Shown here: piece after piece, positions 45,411 through 58,380 of the stretch
How the letters are laid out: each line of letters begins with the position of its first letter
Numbering within the stretch: position 1 is the stretch's first letter
Source of the DNA: Combretum micranthum
Lineage: Eukaryota > Streptophyta > Magnoliopsida > Myrtales > Combretaceae
Assembly (NCBI GenBank): GCA_024138025.1
Contig: JAMXBD010000064.1
Coordinates: forward strand, 558,001-622,000
Direction of reading: 5' to 3'
Length of the DNA stretch: 64,000 nt
Translations under genes and position numbers: made by a program
The notes under the pieces: model-generated
Told to the model about the DNA's origin: nothing
What the model saw: the letters and a program-made list of their open reading frames with translations, nothing else
Database searches by the model: none

Positions 45411-48400
45411 TTCCCTTCCCTTCTAAAAGAAACTTTCGTCCTCAAAAGTTACCTAGATTACCGTAACTCCTTTAAATACTCGTTTCCAACTCTATAATCC
45501 ATGCTTCCATCTGCTTTTCAGTATTTAAGTTGTTTTTTGCTCAATTATTGATTTCTTACAGCAAATTCACCAATTTCCAAAACTCCTTTCCTTACTTTCT
45601 CTAGTGATTATATCTATCGACTATGGTACAATTCAGTCAATGTCTCCACAACTCATACTTTTATTGTGTTGATTTGGTACACTTTGTTCATGTCTACATG
45701 ATACGCTTTAGAATATTAGCCAAACTTAATTGCAATGTTTGTCATAAATTTTTGCCTCCATTTTATCTTTCTTGTTAAAAACCTTTCTTGCTAAAAACCT
45801 TTATTGCACATAATCTCCAAATCAATTCCTTGTTCAACATTTAGATGGTTGAAAATATTACCTCTATAGTTTCAACCTTAAATTCTAGAGATTCAAACCT
45901 TACATAGACCAAAAACTTCAAATATTACTATGTCATATGCACTTCTATTAAATCAACTTAGTTCTACCACCATTGTTCTACATTGAAGTTCATTTATATT
46001 ACTCGTATATCATTCATCTAATCCCAAAATATTCATTAACTAACTATACCGCTTCTAACATACTTTCTCAATTCATGGGATCATTCCTTTATATCTATCA
46101 CCAATATATAGATGAGGACTAAAGATTGACACTTATGGCATTTGATAAATTTTAAAGTCAACAAATGACTTTTGATCCTTCCTTTAATATTATTACTTCT
46201 AGCGTTCCAATATTTTCTTGATAATCAATTTCTCAACTACAAATTGTCTCCACAATCATTATTCTATAAGTCTATCCATGATGCTTTTAGATTGTATGAT
46301 TATTCTTTACTTGAATTGGGCATCCTCCTGTTCTTATTGAATTTGTTTCTTAGAAAAAGATTTCCCTTTTTGATTGAACACTTATATTACTTTACTTACT
46401 AAACCAACCGTCATACTCTTTAATTCGAATTTATAGCATTATGATCTTTATACTTCTTTAGTCTCACCACCGACCCTTCTTAATCATCCTACTTCATTCT
46501 TCTTCAATCTTTTAACATTCTAGATATCAAATTCATTTTGTTATAATTATCTAATCTAAGACTTTTCATCATATCTCCCAAAATTACTATTTTATTGCTA
46601 TATATATCACTCTAGATATTTATGTTCTTTACGCTATCTATAACTCTTTCTCTATCAAATATCTCCAATTCCTTAAGGGTTATTTTAATTAGTTTAACAA
46701 CTCTTCTTTTGGTTGTGCTCATTCATTTCCTATTCACTAAGGCAACAGCCAAACTTCTTCACTTCCTACGTTTACCTCATTGCAATTTCTATTCTCTCCA
46801 TGTTGTAGTTAGTTCCTTTTCAAATGATTCATACTACCTTTCTCTTGTCTTTTAAATTCCAACTCACCTAACTCTTTTGTTATTTCCATTCTTTAATTCT
46901 AAACCTTTCATTATCATCCTTCTATTGAGTCTCCCATGCTTATAATGATACATTTTGTAGTAATTGGTATTTGTGATTTCATATAGATTCTTCTAGGATA
47001 CTCTTCAATAGCTCATAGTCATAACCAAATCAAATCATCATTACTCCTGTCATCATTGGATTTGTCATACCCTGCAATTACCTATGATCACATTGCATTC
47101 TTGGTATTACTCTTCTACATGTTCCTCCACATCCATTATAGTATCTAATTATTCTCCTATTTATGTTGATTATCTCTAATTTTTTACTATTTACTCTTCA
47201 ATAATGATTCATCTCACTTGTCTCCGTGTATAGTTTTACGCTGATTAAGCCAACAATTGCATTTCACAGTGCCAACCACCTATTATGATTTTCCTTTCAC
47301 CTTGAGTTCCTTTTAATCAACTTCAGTCATCCTTCCTTTGGCTCTAACTTTTGTCTACTTAACGTCTTTGATATTATCATCTCGTTTTAATAGCATTCTT
47401 TGCTCTTTTCTCGTATTACCATTCATTTTCTTACAGTTCCAACTACTCCTTGTCATACTAATATTTGTCATCTCAATTTCACTGTAGGCCACATTAAATA
47501 CCTTACCAACTACAATATTAGGATTTTTCATACTTTCTTCAAATAGTATCTTTATTCCACTTCACTATATAAAAGAAATGAAAGAAAAACCATAGATACA
47601 TTTAATTGCATTAATTTGATTATTGCACTTATAATAAATCATCAATAAATGAGTTATTTATTGGTATATTTCACTTGCTTGTATTATTATTAGTTATACT
47701 TTTGTCGTTTTGATTCTTGATTTTTGCTCAGAATCATTTTACATTGTTCTTTTTCATTTTAGTTGACTTTATGAGTTTACCACTGCATTAACAATGACAA
47801 CTTTTATTACATTTGTTATCAATGTCAACGTTACAATTATGAGGTCTACCGATTTTCATACTTTGTTTTGTGTTAGAGTCTTTTCTTATTTTCTATCATA
47901 GCTATAATTTTGTTTTATCTCTAGTTTATTTGTCTTCACTCATTTAGTCATTACGTATATATATTCACATATATATATATATATATTTTTGCTTATGATC
48001 ATGAAATTTTCATTCTTTTATTCCATCATAAATTTGATAGTAAGAGAGGTTGACAAGCATCAAGAGTAACTAAATCGACTAATCCTATGGTAACATACAA
48101 CTTAACTGTTTAGACAAACTCGATATGACTTGACTCAAAACAAAAAGCTAGACACAACAAATATGGAGGTAAGAAGACTTGACACAACATGATAGAACTA
48201 CAGATGATACATACTGCCTTTAACATGACATTTAATGAACAAGAAAAATCATTAACTCATCAGTCCTACCTCACATATTATTAGATTCATTGTTATTACA
48301 TATTTTTCTACTAATCGAAGATCTAATTTATTATAATTATTCTTAATCCTTGGATTTTATAAGTTATCATTATATAGTCGTCACTACCACTATGGAAATT

Positions 48401-49203
48401 TGGTATGGTAATTCTCATTTTCATTATCTTTTAATTATAGTTCTAATATTTCTAGCTCTTTTATTTGTTATTTAAAATCTTTGGATATCCTTATACAATT
48501 TGTCTTAATACTTGTGCCTTTTTAATTTGCCTTGTTCAATTCAAATTATAGTTCCTTTTAAACTTTTCTTGAAATTTGTAATTGAAAATCATTAAAGATT
48601 TGTTGATTATTGTGGATTATGTCTTGGTAAACTTAAGTGGAGGTTTCAATCATTTGTTTCATTCAATTAATTCTAGAAAATGTAGTCATTAAAATTATGA
48701 TTGTTGAGTTCTAAATTTCTTCATGCAAGTTACGATTATTAATTCCTTTGTGTGTGTGTGTGTGTATTTCTCTAGATGCCATTAACTTCTTGTAGAGGCA
48801 TGTGCATGTATTATGGTAGATGCCATTAATTCCTTTGTGTGTGTGTATTTCTCTAGATTTTTTGTTGAGTTTTATTTGTTCTACCGATCACTTTTCTATG
48901 TATTTTAGGGGGCAACAATAAAAACAAAAATAAAATAAAAAATACTCCAAGAAAGATATATGAACATAATTATGAAAAATAATGGCATTAATAAAATAAA
49001 TATAATACTTATAATGATAAGCTGGAAGAAAAAGAACAATAAAGAAATCATAATTGGGGGGTAAAAACAGAAAATTTTCATTAAGGTTAACAAATCTAAG
49101 CTTTTCACTGCTACTAGCGACCCCATGATCTATGTCGTCTCCTCATCTTGCTGTCCTAAAAAGTTCATAACCTAATTTCCTTAAAAACAATAACCTAGGC
49201 CCT
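45411..49203. other. Internal region of the eroded retrotransposon, no coding sequence recognised
   Basis: About 3.8 kb, T-rich on the + strand, without any frame over about 77 codons that makes sense. Microsatellite-like (TG)n occurs near 48750 and 48835, within a repeated snippet GTGTGTATTTCTCTAGAT. The coding part may have decayed or this may be a non-autonomous (LARD-like) form. Confidence 0.6.
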
Positions 49204-49215
49204 GATACCACTTAA
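49204..49215 (-). promoter_or_regulatory. Primer-binding site (initiator Met tRNA type)
   Basis: The minus strand reads TGGTATCAGGGC, close to the complement of the 3' end of plant initiator Met tRNA, adjoining the right LTR. It gives the orientation of the element. Confidence 0.8.
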
Positions 49216-49219
49216 GCTA

Positions 49220-50951
49220 TGACGTCATAGACTGAAGGTATTATAACCCGTCACATGTCCTCACTAGAGAAGAGCATACTAAGGCTGTTATTCCACTAAT
49301 CCACAATTTGAGTCATCTAACATCAAACTCTCATGTAAATGATACCTGTTTATAACATTTCATATAATAAAACTTCTGACCAACTTAGTTGGCATAAACC
49401 AAAAGCCAACTCAAATTAAACAAAACATCTTAAGAAAAATCTCAGGAAAAACTTTAGATTTATAAAAACATTATAACACTTTATAAGATCTCCAATTTTG
49501 TCTATTTCAAAACAGAATATCTAAACATCAGTAAGAAGGTCAGGACCACTATCGTCTTCCCCATAGTCCACATAAACATCATAGTCCAACAGATAAAAAA
49601 CTACCGGATCATCACCTGTACCTAAAAAAATAAAAAGGAATAAGCACAAAGGTCCAGTACGCCATACCACAAATACATGTGCATGAACAGACATAACATA
49701 AATTTCACATACAATCTAATAATACATAAAACAATCAATAACTTATCATTTGATTAGTTAGGCAAACAACACAGTTATAACTATTAGCCATTAGTCATAA
49801 ACCCAGAATGACTCATGACTCGTAAAATCAACTAATATGAAAAATAGTAATATATACATATTGGTGTTGAGAACTCCCACACACCCTAGATACCGTTTTC
49901 GCACCACTCATAGATTACCGGAATCATCATTGTGCATGACTCTACTTGGGACAATGTCACACACAAATCATCAGGGCATGATCCTAGTAGCAACGATCTT
50001 CCCGATCTACTAGACCTAGCCATAAAAAATTAGTAACTCAATTTAAAACCATATAGTATTAGATTCATTCATAAATTCTAATCCTACAGATCACAAATAG
50101 CAAACAAGGTAAGGTTGTACCTAAATCAACTTATGAAAAAAAAACCCCTAATTTCACCAAACTCCTTATCACATAAGCAAAACTATTTCAAAACATGTTT
50201 CCATCAAACATTCATATTCTTATTATCATCTAAACCCTAATCAACAAGAACTACAAATATGGGTTTGTATGCACCTTCCTCTTTGATTATAAATCACAAA
50301 TTCTCCAATCTTATGGTTTTTCTCCAAATTTTCTCCTAAAATTTGATTCTCATCAAAATCCACTAAGAAATCCAAAAAATATTTCACTTTTAAATCATCA
50401 AAATATATGAGAAGAATCACTTATCTATTTATTTGGTTCTTCTTTTGTCTCCTTGATTGCAGAACACAAAAATCCAAAACTTCCTTCGAAACTAAAGACA
50501 ACTTTAGGGAGAGGTCATTTCCTTTAAATCTCTAAAGAATTGAAGAGGATCAACTCACTTTGATCTTGATTCTTGATCTCTCTTGATGCTAAGATTACAG
50601 ACAGAGAGATTTTGAAGAAGTACGGAGGCTATGTTATAAAGAAACTTGTAAAAACTTTTTAATTTCCGAATAGAAAAGGCTACTAACTTAGAAAGAAGGC
50701 TGGCGGCCTAAAACAAATTGGACGATTCTATGGTGTTGAATGTCGGTACCAACGTCGGTAGCATACAGGGTAAAGACCGATGGCATACTTTGAAGGTCGG
50801 CGGCTTTGAAGGCCGCTTTGAGTTGCAACTCCTCGTCTTTAATCACGTGTCTATCATTTGACAAAATATTTAATTACATATTAGGATGGGCTATAAAACC
50901 CTCTTATTTTTAATCAAACGACAATTTTTCCCTTTAACATAAATTATTTAT
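49220..50951 (-). repeat. 5' LTR of the eroded retrotransposon
   Basis: Longer of the two LTR copies, about 1.73 kb. Starts TGACGTCATAGACTGAAGG on the + strand. A 540-bp section (49563-50105) is missing from its partner. Confidence 0.82.
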
Positions 50952-50965
50952 CTTTATATTATAAA

Positions 50966-51800
50966 ATATAATCACAAAAGTAAAACAACAAATTCAATAT
51001 ATTGAGAAAGAATAACTCACTCTCTTTAGTATGTGAACTCTATATTAAATCTATATCTAAAGTCTAGACCATGTATAAACCTAAAACATAGTACATTGAA
51101 AATGGGCACTAAATGAAACATGAGAAACCATCCTGGGTGATTTAGTCAACCATCAAGCATCCGTCGTTCGTTGGCCAAAGACAGATAGAGATCTAGCCTG
51201 TAAGTACCTACCAATGGATTGGTCATTCAATCTCTATCAAGAAAACTCATAATTGAATATATAAACCTTATGCATTTATTAAATTGATACAGTCAAGATA
51301 TGGTATATGCAAATCCATGATTGTATAGAAATTAATCATATCTTTATAAGATACAAATTTTCGAAACTTTTTTAGAAATGAAATCTCACCAAAGAGAACA
51401 CAGATCCATAAATGATTACAATATAATTGGAGACTAATTTGATATGAATGGGTAAGATTGGAAACTAAAAATGAAAAGAAAAGACATATTTCATCTATAG
51501 GCAATAGATATAATCTTTTTCCTTTAGAACAAAACTTAGAGAAATTCTATGGTCTCGTTCACTATTTAATGACTTAGATCATACCCTACCATGATTGTAC
51601 CATTAAAATAATTAATATTTCAATATTTATTTTCATGATTAGATAATTAACTGCGGAACCGTACTAACTACCTAAAAGTTATGATAGTTGTACCTTAGTT
51701 TTAATAAGAAGAGTTATGGGTTGATAATGAAGTTTTAATTGGATAAATATTCATAATTGCCATGCTCCATTTTTTTTTTTATGCTAATACCATGCTATGA
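50966..51800. repeat. Copy 5 of the Csl-upstream module
   Basis: Runs AATTCAATATATTGAGAAAG (50991 on), TTTAGTCAACCATC, CCAATGGATTGGT, then continues into GAAATCTCACCAAAGAGAAC, GATTACAATATAATTGG and AAAAGACATATTTCATCT. The second part of one module is thus followed by the first part of the next, as in a tandem array. Confidence 0.75.
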
Positions 51801-53280
51801 GTATGCTAAAGCTCATAACAACTAAAAGTCATATATAATAAATAAACGACTTCAGCAAAAAAATAAAATAAATGAAAAATATTTGTAATACTACATGCTA
51901 TTTTTGAGTCTCAACGTTTTACATCTCTACAAAATCAAATAATTCAAACCAAACTAATGTAATAGAGTTTAATCAAAACAACATATTTTATAATTTATTG
52001 AATTTCTAATGATGTACCCAATCCTAAGCCCCCTGGAATAACAACTTTAAACCACAGTTGTGCCTAAAAAAAAAAAACTCCAATGGGATAAGCCGAAGCC
52101 CCGTACACAGCAATACAAACATAGACAATATGTACAAACATTCTTATACTAATGCAGTAAACCTGATTTAAATAGTTGAATAAAGTGCAGTAAGCAATAC
52201 ATAAATAATCATGACTCTGGATAACATGACGAGAGACTTGGGTTCCAATACTATCGTAGCAGTAATGGAAGTTCAAGAAAACAGGCAGTCTCTCACCTAA
52301 AAAGAAAATTGAAAAGTAGCCTCTTTGAGAATCATTGTTGTTATTTAGATGTCGTCGTTACAATCCATCTATGTGATATAATTCAATAAGTTCATTCCTC
52401 CGAATTACACTTGGTGTAACTTTGCTCCCATTTGGGCGACTGTTATGCTATATACCATTCCCCTTACCAATTACATACTGAGCTACAACATGGTGGCTTA
52501 AGCACTTAACTACCCTATCTAAGTCTAGAATCTTTCCAAGGGCGTCATTGTCTTGCTCAAGACAACTAAGCACATGCAACACACATTATTAGTCAAGTTT
52601 AATAATTAGCCATGTTATTATGTTCTAACCTAGCAAGCAAACAAGCATGTCATTGCATAATTGAATCTTAAGTAGACAAGTTTCCTTGCACACAAATATT
52701 AACAAACTAATGCATATATAAAATGTACAAATCCATACTTAAAGATCTATGATCATAATTCAATCATAAGTTTTTGATTAAATTCTTAAGGGCTTTAATT
52801 TGGAATTCTTTTGAATCTTCAAAAAATTATACCTAAAAACATTTTATATTCAATCCTATAGCTGAAGTTTCACCTACCCATTTACATATATATATATAAT
52901 ATAAAAACTATTTGCTTGTTTACATATGATAAAACTTACACATAATTTTCTTTATTGTTGTTATTACTATTGTTATGTTCAGTTATTTACCACAAATTTA
53001 TTAGTTTTCTTATTCATATTTAGAGTTACGATTTTTTTAATCAACATAATCAAAACCATTACTTACTCCTTTATATTACAACTTCAAATACCATTTTTGT
53101 ATATGGTTATATAATATTACTAAATTTTAGGTATTATACATTACTATTCTGCTACACTAATACCATCAATATTTATTATGACTCTAACAAACATCCTTTC
53201 AACAGAAAATGTAGCCTTTAGGTGCATCAAGATCAATCACTTACTCAGGAGCACATTTTTAATATTACTAAGCTCTCTCT

Positions 53281-53316
<36 letters not shown>

Positions 53317-53775
53317 CTCCATACCCTTTCATAATCTCTAATAGTTATTCCACTAAATCAATTATTCAGTTATAACTTCACTAACAATATGTTTAATATA
53401 ATGGAATGGAATCAATATTCCAGCTTTATTATCGTGAAATATCTATTTTTTTGTTTGGTTTGCAAAAATTTTTATCAAAAGAATTTCTATCACGTGTAAT
53501 GCAGAATAGATAAGGAGTCTCCACTTTACTAAAGGAATGACTATTCCTAACTAAAAAACATATTTCGTTCCGAAAATACCCTAACTATGAAATAATGAAT
53601 TGCTATTCCTTTTCAGCCATTTCATTCCAATGAACCAAATGTACCATTAAAAATATTCATCTTTCAATTGTAATTCCAACTCATTGCATAATATATCCAT
53701 ATGACAAGAATTTTCATCTCACCTTCCTGTAATATGTTGATAAAATTTCTTAAATCTCTATAATGAAACGTGTTC
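51801..53775. other. AT-rich stretch; possible old LTR at ~52000-52700; small MITE-like piece at ~53370-53645
   Basis: No gene is recognised. The block 52000-52700 has retrotransposon-LTR-like composition without a partner. A (TA)n tract lies at 53283-53311. Around 53375-53645 the ends are rough inverted copies of each other (AATGGAATGGAAT at one end, CATTTCATTCCAATGAACC at the other), like the Tourist-like element at 57709-58090. Confidence 0.4.
53283..53311. repeat. (AT)n microsatellite
   Basis: Uninterrupted AT dinucleotides, about 29 bases. Confidence 0.9.
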
Positions 53776-54558
53776 AAGGTTGTTAAACTCTCGATTCTAT
53801 GTAGAATCTCTAGGGGGTAATAGAATCGAAGCGTAAAATCGAAACGTAGAAACATAAATTTCTACAACCTTTACAAAATAGTTTTGAAAAATTACGGAAA
53901 TGCTTATAGAAAATGTATAAAACTTAGAACACATAATGGATGTAAAAAAAAAAAATAAAGAAATTATGTTCTTGTTTTTATAATATCTCTTAATACATGA
54001 TATAACATATATAAAAAAAGAGCGAATAGAGTAAAAATTAATTTATTTTTTATTATTTTGTTTGAAATAAGTGATAAATTGAAGGAGAATCAAAATTTTC
54101 AACTTATTAAATACTTAATTATATAAATGAAATAAATAAGTTTTCTTGTAAACTTTACAGCCATAACTTGACTTGACTTGACTTGACTTGAATGAATTCT
54201 ATAAAAGTAGAATGGGGGTTTTCAAGGAGGGAGGGAGGGAGGGAAGAAAAAGATTGAGAGAGTGTGTGGAAACCAAATAGAAATAACAAGAAGAAAGATA
54301 CGTCATCCTAATCCCTAATAGTTGATGAGCTTGTAAACACACAGTTGTATTTTTTATATTTTAGCTTATTTGACTCAAATAGGTAGAATCGGTAAATTCG
54401 GTTAAAATCATAAGATTCTATCAAGTTTACATGTAGACTCGATTGAAATAGTAAGATTTTATCAAAAAGTGATTCTATCTACAAGTTAACTCAGTTGGGC
54501 CTCCTAAAATCGTAAACTCATAGAATCATATGGTTAAATCTCGATTTTAACAACTATG
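53776..54558. mobile_element. Non-autonomous DNA transposon, 783 bp, perfect 9-bp flanking repeat
   Basis: AACGTGTTC occurs at 53767-53775 and 54559-54567. The ends are inverted: AAGGTTGTTAAACTCTCGATT on the left, CATAGTTGTTAAAATCGAGATT on the right in reverse complement. Subterminal AGAATC/GATTCT words repeat on both strands. It contains five ACTTG units (54166-54190) and a GGGA tract (54226-54243). Nine bases suggest Mutator, eight of them with these ends would suit hAT; the superfamily is open. Confidence 0.85.
54166..54190. repeat. (ACTTG)5 microsatellite
   Basis: Five perfect pentamer units within the 783-bp transposon, followed by a GGGA-rich tract. Confidence 0.95.
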
Positions 54559-54567
54559 AACGTGTTC

Positions 54568-55935
54568 CAAGAAAAACCTTGACTTGATAAAAATATATAC
54601 AACTATATTATTTGAAATATATTTCTCCTTTTCTAGAGATTTTAATGATCAAAACTTGCCAAATGATTTCTTTCCATACTTATTTAACCTTTAGTTAATC
54701 AAAATCGTTTTCCTACTAATCTTTTATAAATATCGAATATCCTTTTTTGTTTCCTTTATTTTACACAGTTATTTTTATATCTCTCTCTGTCGATTCAATA
54801 GCAATTTGTAATTTTCTTAATACGTGAATTTCGTCAGTCTGATTCATAAGCTTTCAACTCTCAGTATAGCTCTTTCAATATCTAAAAGGATGAACCACTG
54901 ATCATAGTTTATTTAAATAAATTGGTTATTGCTCCAATATATAACAATTGATCATGACTCTATAAATATTGGACAAAAAGGTATTTGTACTTTTAAATTG
55001 ATAGCATTTTAGTACCTCTATACTCTTAAAATTGAGCAAAAAATTAAACATTGGATATTAAAATATCATCAGTTTAAAAGTACGAATAACTTTTTGCCTA
55101 AAATCAAATATTGGGTACCAAATTGCTAAAAAAGTAGTACAAGCACTCTGCATACATTTATTCCTAACAAAATATAATTAGAACTCTTAATATCTCAACT
55201 AAAATGTGAAACTTTGTTCTTTTCAATAAATATCTCATCTCCCCAGTAATTCCATGTGGTATCTTATGCACTATGACTCTCCATATTTAAGGGTCTTCTA
55301 AAAATGGGTCAAGATGATTTTCTCATACCAATTATAAAAAAGGATGAGAATTCTTACCTTAATTTGAAAAGATTGATTCTTACACAATTCTATGCCATCT
55401 CCTTAAGTATGCTATCCTTAGCTGGTACAAATCCTTATAAATATGCACAAATTAGGGCTTTAAATTGATAAACTAATTGAAATCTAGAATATGATCTCTT
55501 ATCAATTTTATAAGAGCTGTTGACCTTCATGATTCCTCTTAAGCCGTAAAAAGTGTTCTTATCCAATTATCCCATAACCTACAAGAGATTGGCAATATTG
55601 AGACTTTTTTTTTTAAAATGAATATATATTTTTTATAAGGTAATAAAAGGCTTTTACTTAACACACACTCTCTCTTTTATGGTGCTAAGGTTTCATTTAT
55701 TTTCGCTTTGTAGCCTTACTAAGTTCAAATGAAATTCCATTTGAGTTTCTATAGGGAGGTAGTGCACCACAAACATCAGTCTATATCTTAATTTATGAAT
55801 GGAATAAATCATTCACTGTTATTATCAATTATAGGAAATTAAGGAGATGAATTACTCTTTTACCTCTCTCTTTATTTCCATTTTTTTTTTCTTTTTGGCA
55901 TTTCAATAATATAACCAAACAAAGGCAAGAGGAAA
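54568..55935. other. AT-rich stretch, no gene; small fold-back near 54968-55150
   Basis: Positions 54968-55150 contain inverted halves (GGTATTTGTACTTTTAAATTG against CAGTTTAAAAGTACGAATAAC). Nothing else is recognised. Confidence 0.4.
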
Positions 55936-56741
55936 TTAAAAAAAAAAAAAAATGCAGACGACATAGTGATTTATAAATAAAACCAAGATTGACTAACAGT
56001 AAGATCACAAAAGTGAAGCAATAATTTCAATATATAGAGAAATTATGAACTATTTTTGATATATGAACTCTATATGAAATCCTATACTGACCATGTGTAA
56101 ACCTAAAACTTAATACTATGAAATAAGACATCGAGTGAAAGGTGATGAACCATTGTACCTGGTTTAGTCAACCATCGACCGTCCATCATTCAATTAGCTA
56201 ACGATGGGTGTGCCTGGCCTCCGAGCACCAACTGATGGATTAGTCTCGATTCCCTATCAAACAAACCCATAATTGCACACATAAACCTTTTGTATATGTT
56301 AAAACAATGCAATCAAGATATAGTATATTCACTTCCATGATTGTACAAAGGTATCCGGGTAAATTAAAGGAAGAAGTTTCTATATAAAATACAAAATTTC
56401 CAAAAAATCTTTTGAAATGAAATCTCACCAAAGAGAGTGCAAATCCTTAAATGATTAAAATACAATTGGAGGCTAATATGATGTGAACATGTAAGGTTTG
56501 AAATTAAAAAATGAAATGGAAAGGCATATTTCTTTTAGAGGGGAATAACTATAATATTTCTTTAGCATAAAAGTTATAATACCTGTCCTATAGTTTTAAT
56601 AAGAAGAGCTATGGGTTGCTAAGGAAGCTTTAAACAGACAAATTTTTATAATACAACCAAGCAAAAGTAAGAAGAAATAAAAAAAGAAAATAAATAAATA
56701 ATATATATACACAACATAGAGATTTATAAGGAAATCCTATA
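55936..56741. repeat. Copy 6 of the Csl-upstream module (array unit)
   Basis: Marker blocks GATTTATAAATAAAACC, AAGATCACAAAAGTGAAGCA, TTTAGTCAACCATCGACC, GATGGATTAGTCTCGATTCC, then GAAATCTCACCAAAGAGAG and AAAGGCATATTTCTTTTAG. The next unit begins about 750 bases later with the same AATATCACAAAA-type block, so the period is about 0.75 kb. Confidence 0.8.
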
Positions 56742-57120
56742 TTAACTAACCATAATATCACAAAAATGAAAAAGCAAATTTAACATATTGAGAGAGAATG
56801 AACTCTCTCTAGTATATGAACTTTGTAATAAATTTACAGATAGACCATATATAAACTTAAAATGTAAGTGGGCATTGAATAAAACATAATGAGCCATTCT
56901 ACATGGCATGGTCAACAACCAACCGTCTGCCACTCAGTTGGCTGAATACAGGCAACATGCCTAGCCTCAAGGCACCTACTAATGGATTGGTGTTTATTCC
57001 CTATCAAATAGTGCAAGCTTCAATCCAATATATGGTACGATAAAGAGTTGATTTTGAATCTTACACCCCCAATATATGGTATATTGTAAGAGCATTAGCC
57101 CTACATTGATCGTTTTTTAC
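56742..57120. repeat. Copy 7 (partial) of the Csl-upstream module
   Basis: Repeats ATATCACAAAAATGAAAAAGC, CTCTCTAGTATATGAACTTT, GGCACCTACTAATGGATTGG and CCCTATCAAATAGTGCAAGC. Its end resembles 22322-22380, the part that faces the Csl promoter in copy 1. Confidence 0.78.
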
Positions 57121-58204
57121 CCAAAACTTGGTCTAAAATTTATATTTATAAACCATATACGTTAAGTCAAAATAGTAGACCTCGAGTCATAATCATGTCA
57201 AAAGCTTAAGATCTATGCTCATCTAGTAAACATAATATCTAATACATAATTCGATACTTTATATTGGTATTTGTCATTTCATATTGTGTGGTGATTTTTT
57301 TTTTTTTTTATTTCACTTGAAAAAGTCTAACGAATCAAACAATTTATTTTAAGAAACTTGTTGTACATCCATTAGTAACTTGATCAAGCTTATTAGGCCA
57401 AAGAGTTTTCTTCCCTGTTGGATGAAAAATTACATCTTTAAAAGGGACTAATCATAGGTCAAGCATTGCCTTTTACTATTTTTATTTATTTATTTTTAAA
57501 AGCTGTTGTGTAGATTTAGTTCCTTTCGAATAAATATATATGAATGAAATAGTAAATATTATTCCTAAGCTTTGACTTATAAAAAAAAATTTGATTTCTA
57601 AATGAATATACACCTAAGCTTTACATATTCTCAACAACCCTTCAAACTTTGATAAATTAACTATATTTACTTTTGTAAGAAAAATATTTAAACAAAAAAA
57701 CACTCTTATGTCACGTTTGCTACGTAGTAATGATTTAGAATGGATTGTATTGAAATAGAATGGATCGAAATGGAATGAGTTTGAGAATGATAAATTCATT
57801 CCTATGTTTGGAAGATTACATGGAATGAAATGGCTAAAAAGTGTAATGATCGGGAATGTCATTAGTAATAAATGCAAAAAATATATAAATGATAGAACAA
57901 AAAGTAATTACACTACATAGAATTAATAAGGGTGGAATGGAATTGGGATTCCGCCTTCTCAAAGGGGAATCAAATTCCTCTTCAAAGTTGGAATTGCTAT
58001 TCCGAGAAAATGCTTCCAAACACTAGGAAACAGAATGAAAGCCGGAATCGCGATTCTATTCTGATACATTCCTACGTATCAAACGTGCCATTATAGTGAA
58101 ATTTAGGAGGTATTAAAGTATATTTTCAATTATTTTGATTGAGGCGTTTTAAGATTAAAGTTTAAAATGTTACTTTCAACTTTTTAGAGGTTATTAGTCA
58201 ATAT
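57121..58204. repeat. Diverged copy of the Csl proximal upstream region, left part
   Basis: Sequence at about 57440-57660 and 58093-58200 parallels 23400-23640 and 23800-23900 (for example TATTTATTTATTTTTAAAAGCT and GGCGTTTTAAGATTAAAGTTT against GGTGTTTTAAGGTGAAAGTTT). It is interrupted by a Tourist-like MITE and then by a copia element, beyond which the match resumes at 62.7 kb. Confidence 0.6.
57709..58090. mobile_element. Tourist-like (PIF/Harbinger-type) MITE, 382 bp
   Basis: TTA on both sides (57706-57708 and 58091-58093). Ends TGTCACGTTTGCTACGTAG and, in reverse complement, TGGCACGTTTGATACGTAG. GGAATG/CATTCC words fill both arms. TTA duplication and such ends fit Tourist-like MITEs. 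Confidence 0.85.
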
Positions 58205-58369
58205 TGAGAATAAATAAATAGGGTTTTTTGTATTTTATTATCTTGATGATGAAGAACGATGTACAATGCAGTATATATACAATGGGAAACCTTAACACAT
58301 AAGGAATACACAAATGAAAGTACTATTCAACCCTTATATAATGATAAAATTAATAATATACTATAAACA
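58205..58369 (-). repeat. 3' LTR of the copia element
   Basis: Matches 62487-62658 with scattered differences (shared GTATTTTATTATCTTGAT and GGGAAACCTTAA). The many differences indicate an old insertion. Confidence 0.9.
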
Positions 58370-58380
58370 CCTCCTTAATC

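Larger units (their letters stand above)
44233..50960 (-). mobile_element. Eroded LTR retrotransposon, minus strand
   Basis: Two direct long repeats (about 44233-45410 and 49220-50951) bracket about 3.8 kb. On the minus strand a primer-binding site TGGTATCAGGGC (49204-49215) lies next to the right LTR, and a polypurine tract (complement of TTCCCTTCCCTTCT, 45411-45424) next to the left one, so transcription would run right to left. The left LTR lacks about 540 bases present in the right one (49563-50105). The internal region has no recognisable gag or pol. The LTR end sequence suggests Ty3/gypsy, an inference. The flanks are Csl-upstream module sequence on both sides but not a clean target duplication. 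Confidence 0.8.

Noticed and set aside
46172..46855. Two hydrophobic + strand frames of 76-77 codons
   Set aside because: They lie in the T-rich interior of an eroded retrotransposon; T-rich DNA gives Phe/Leu-rich frames by chance.
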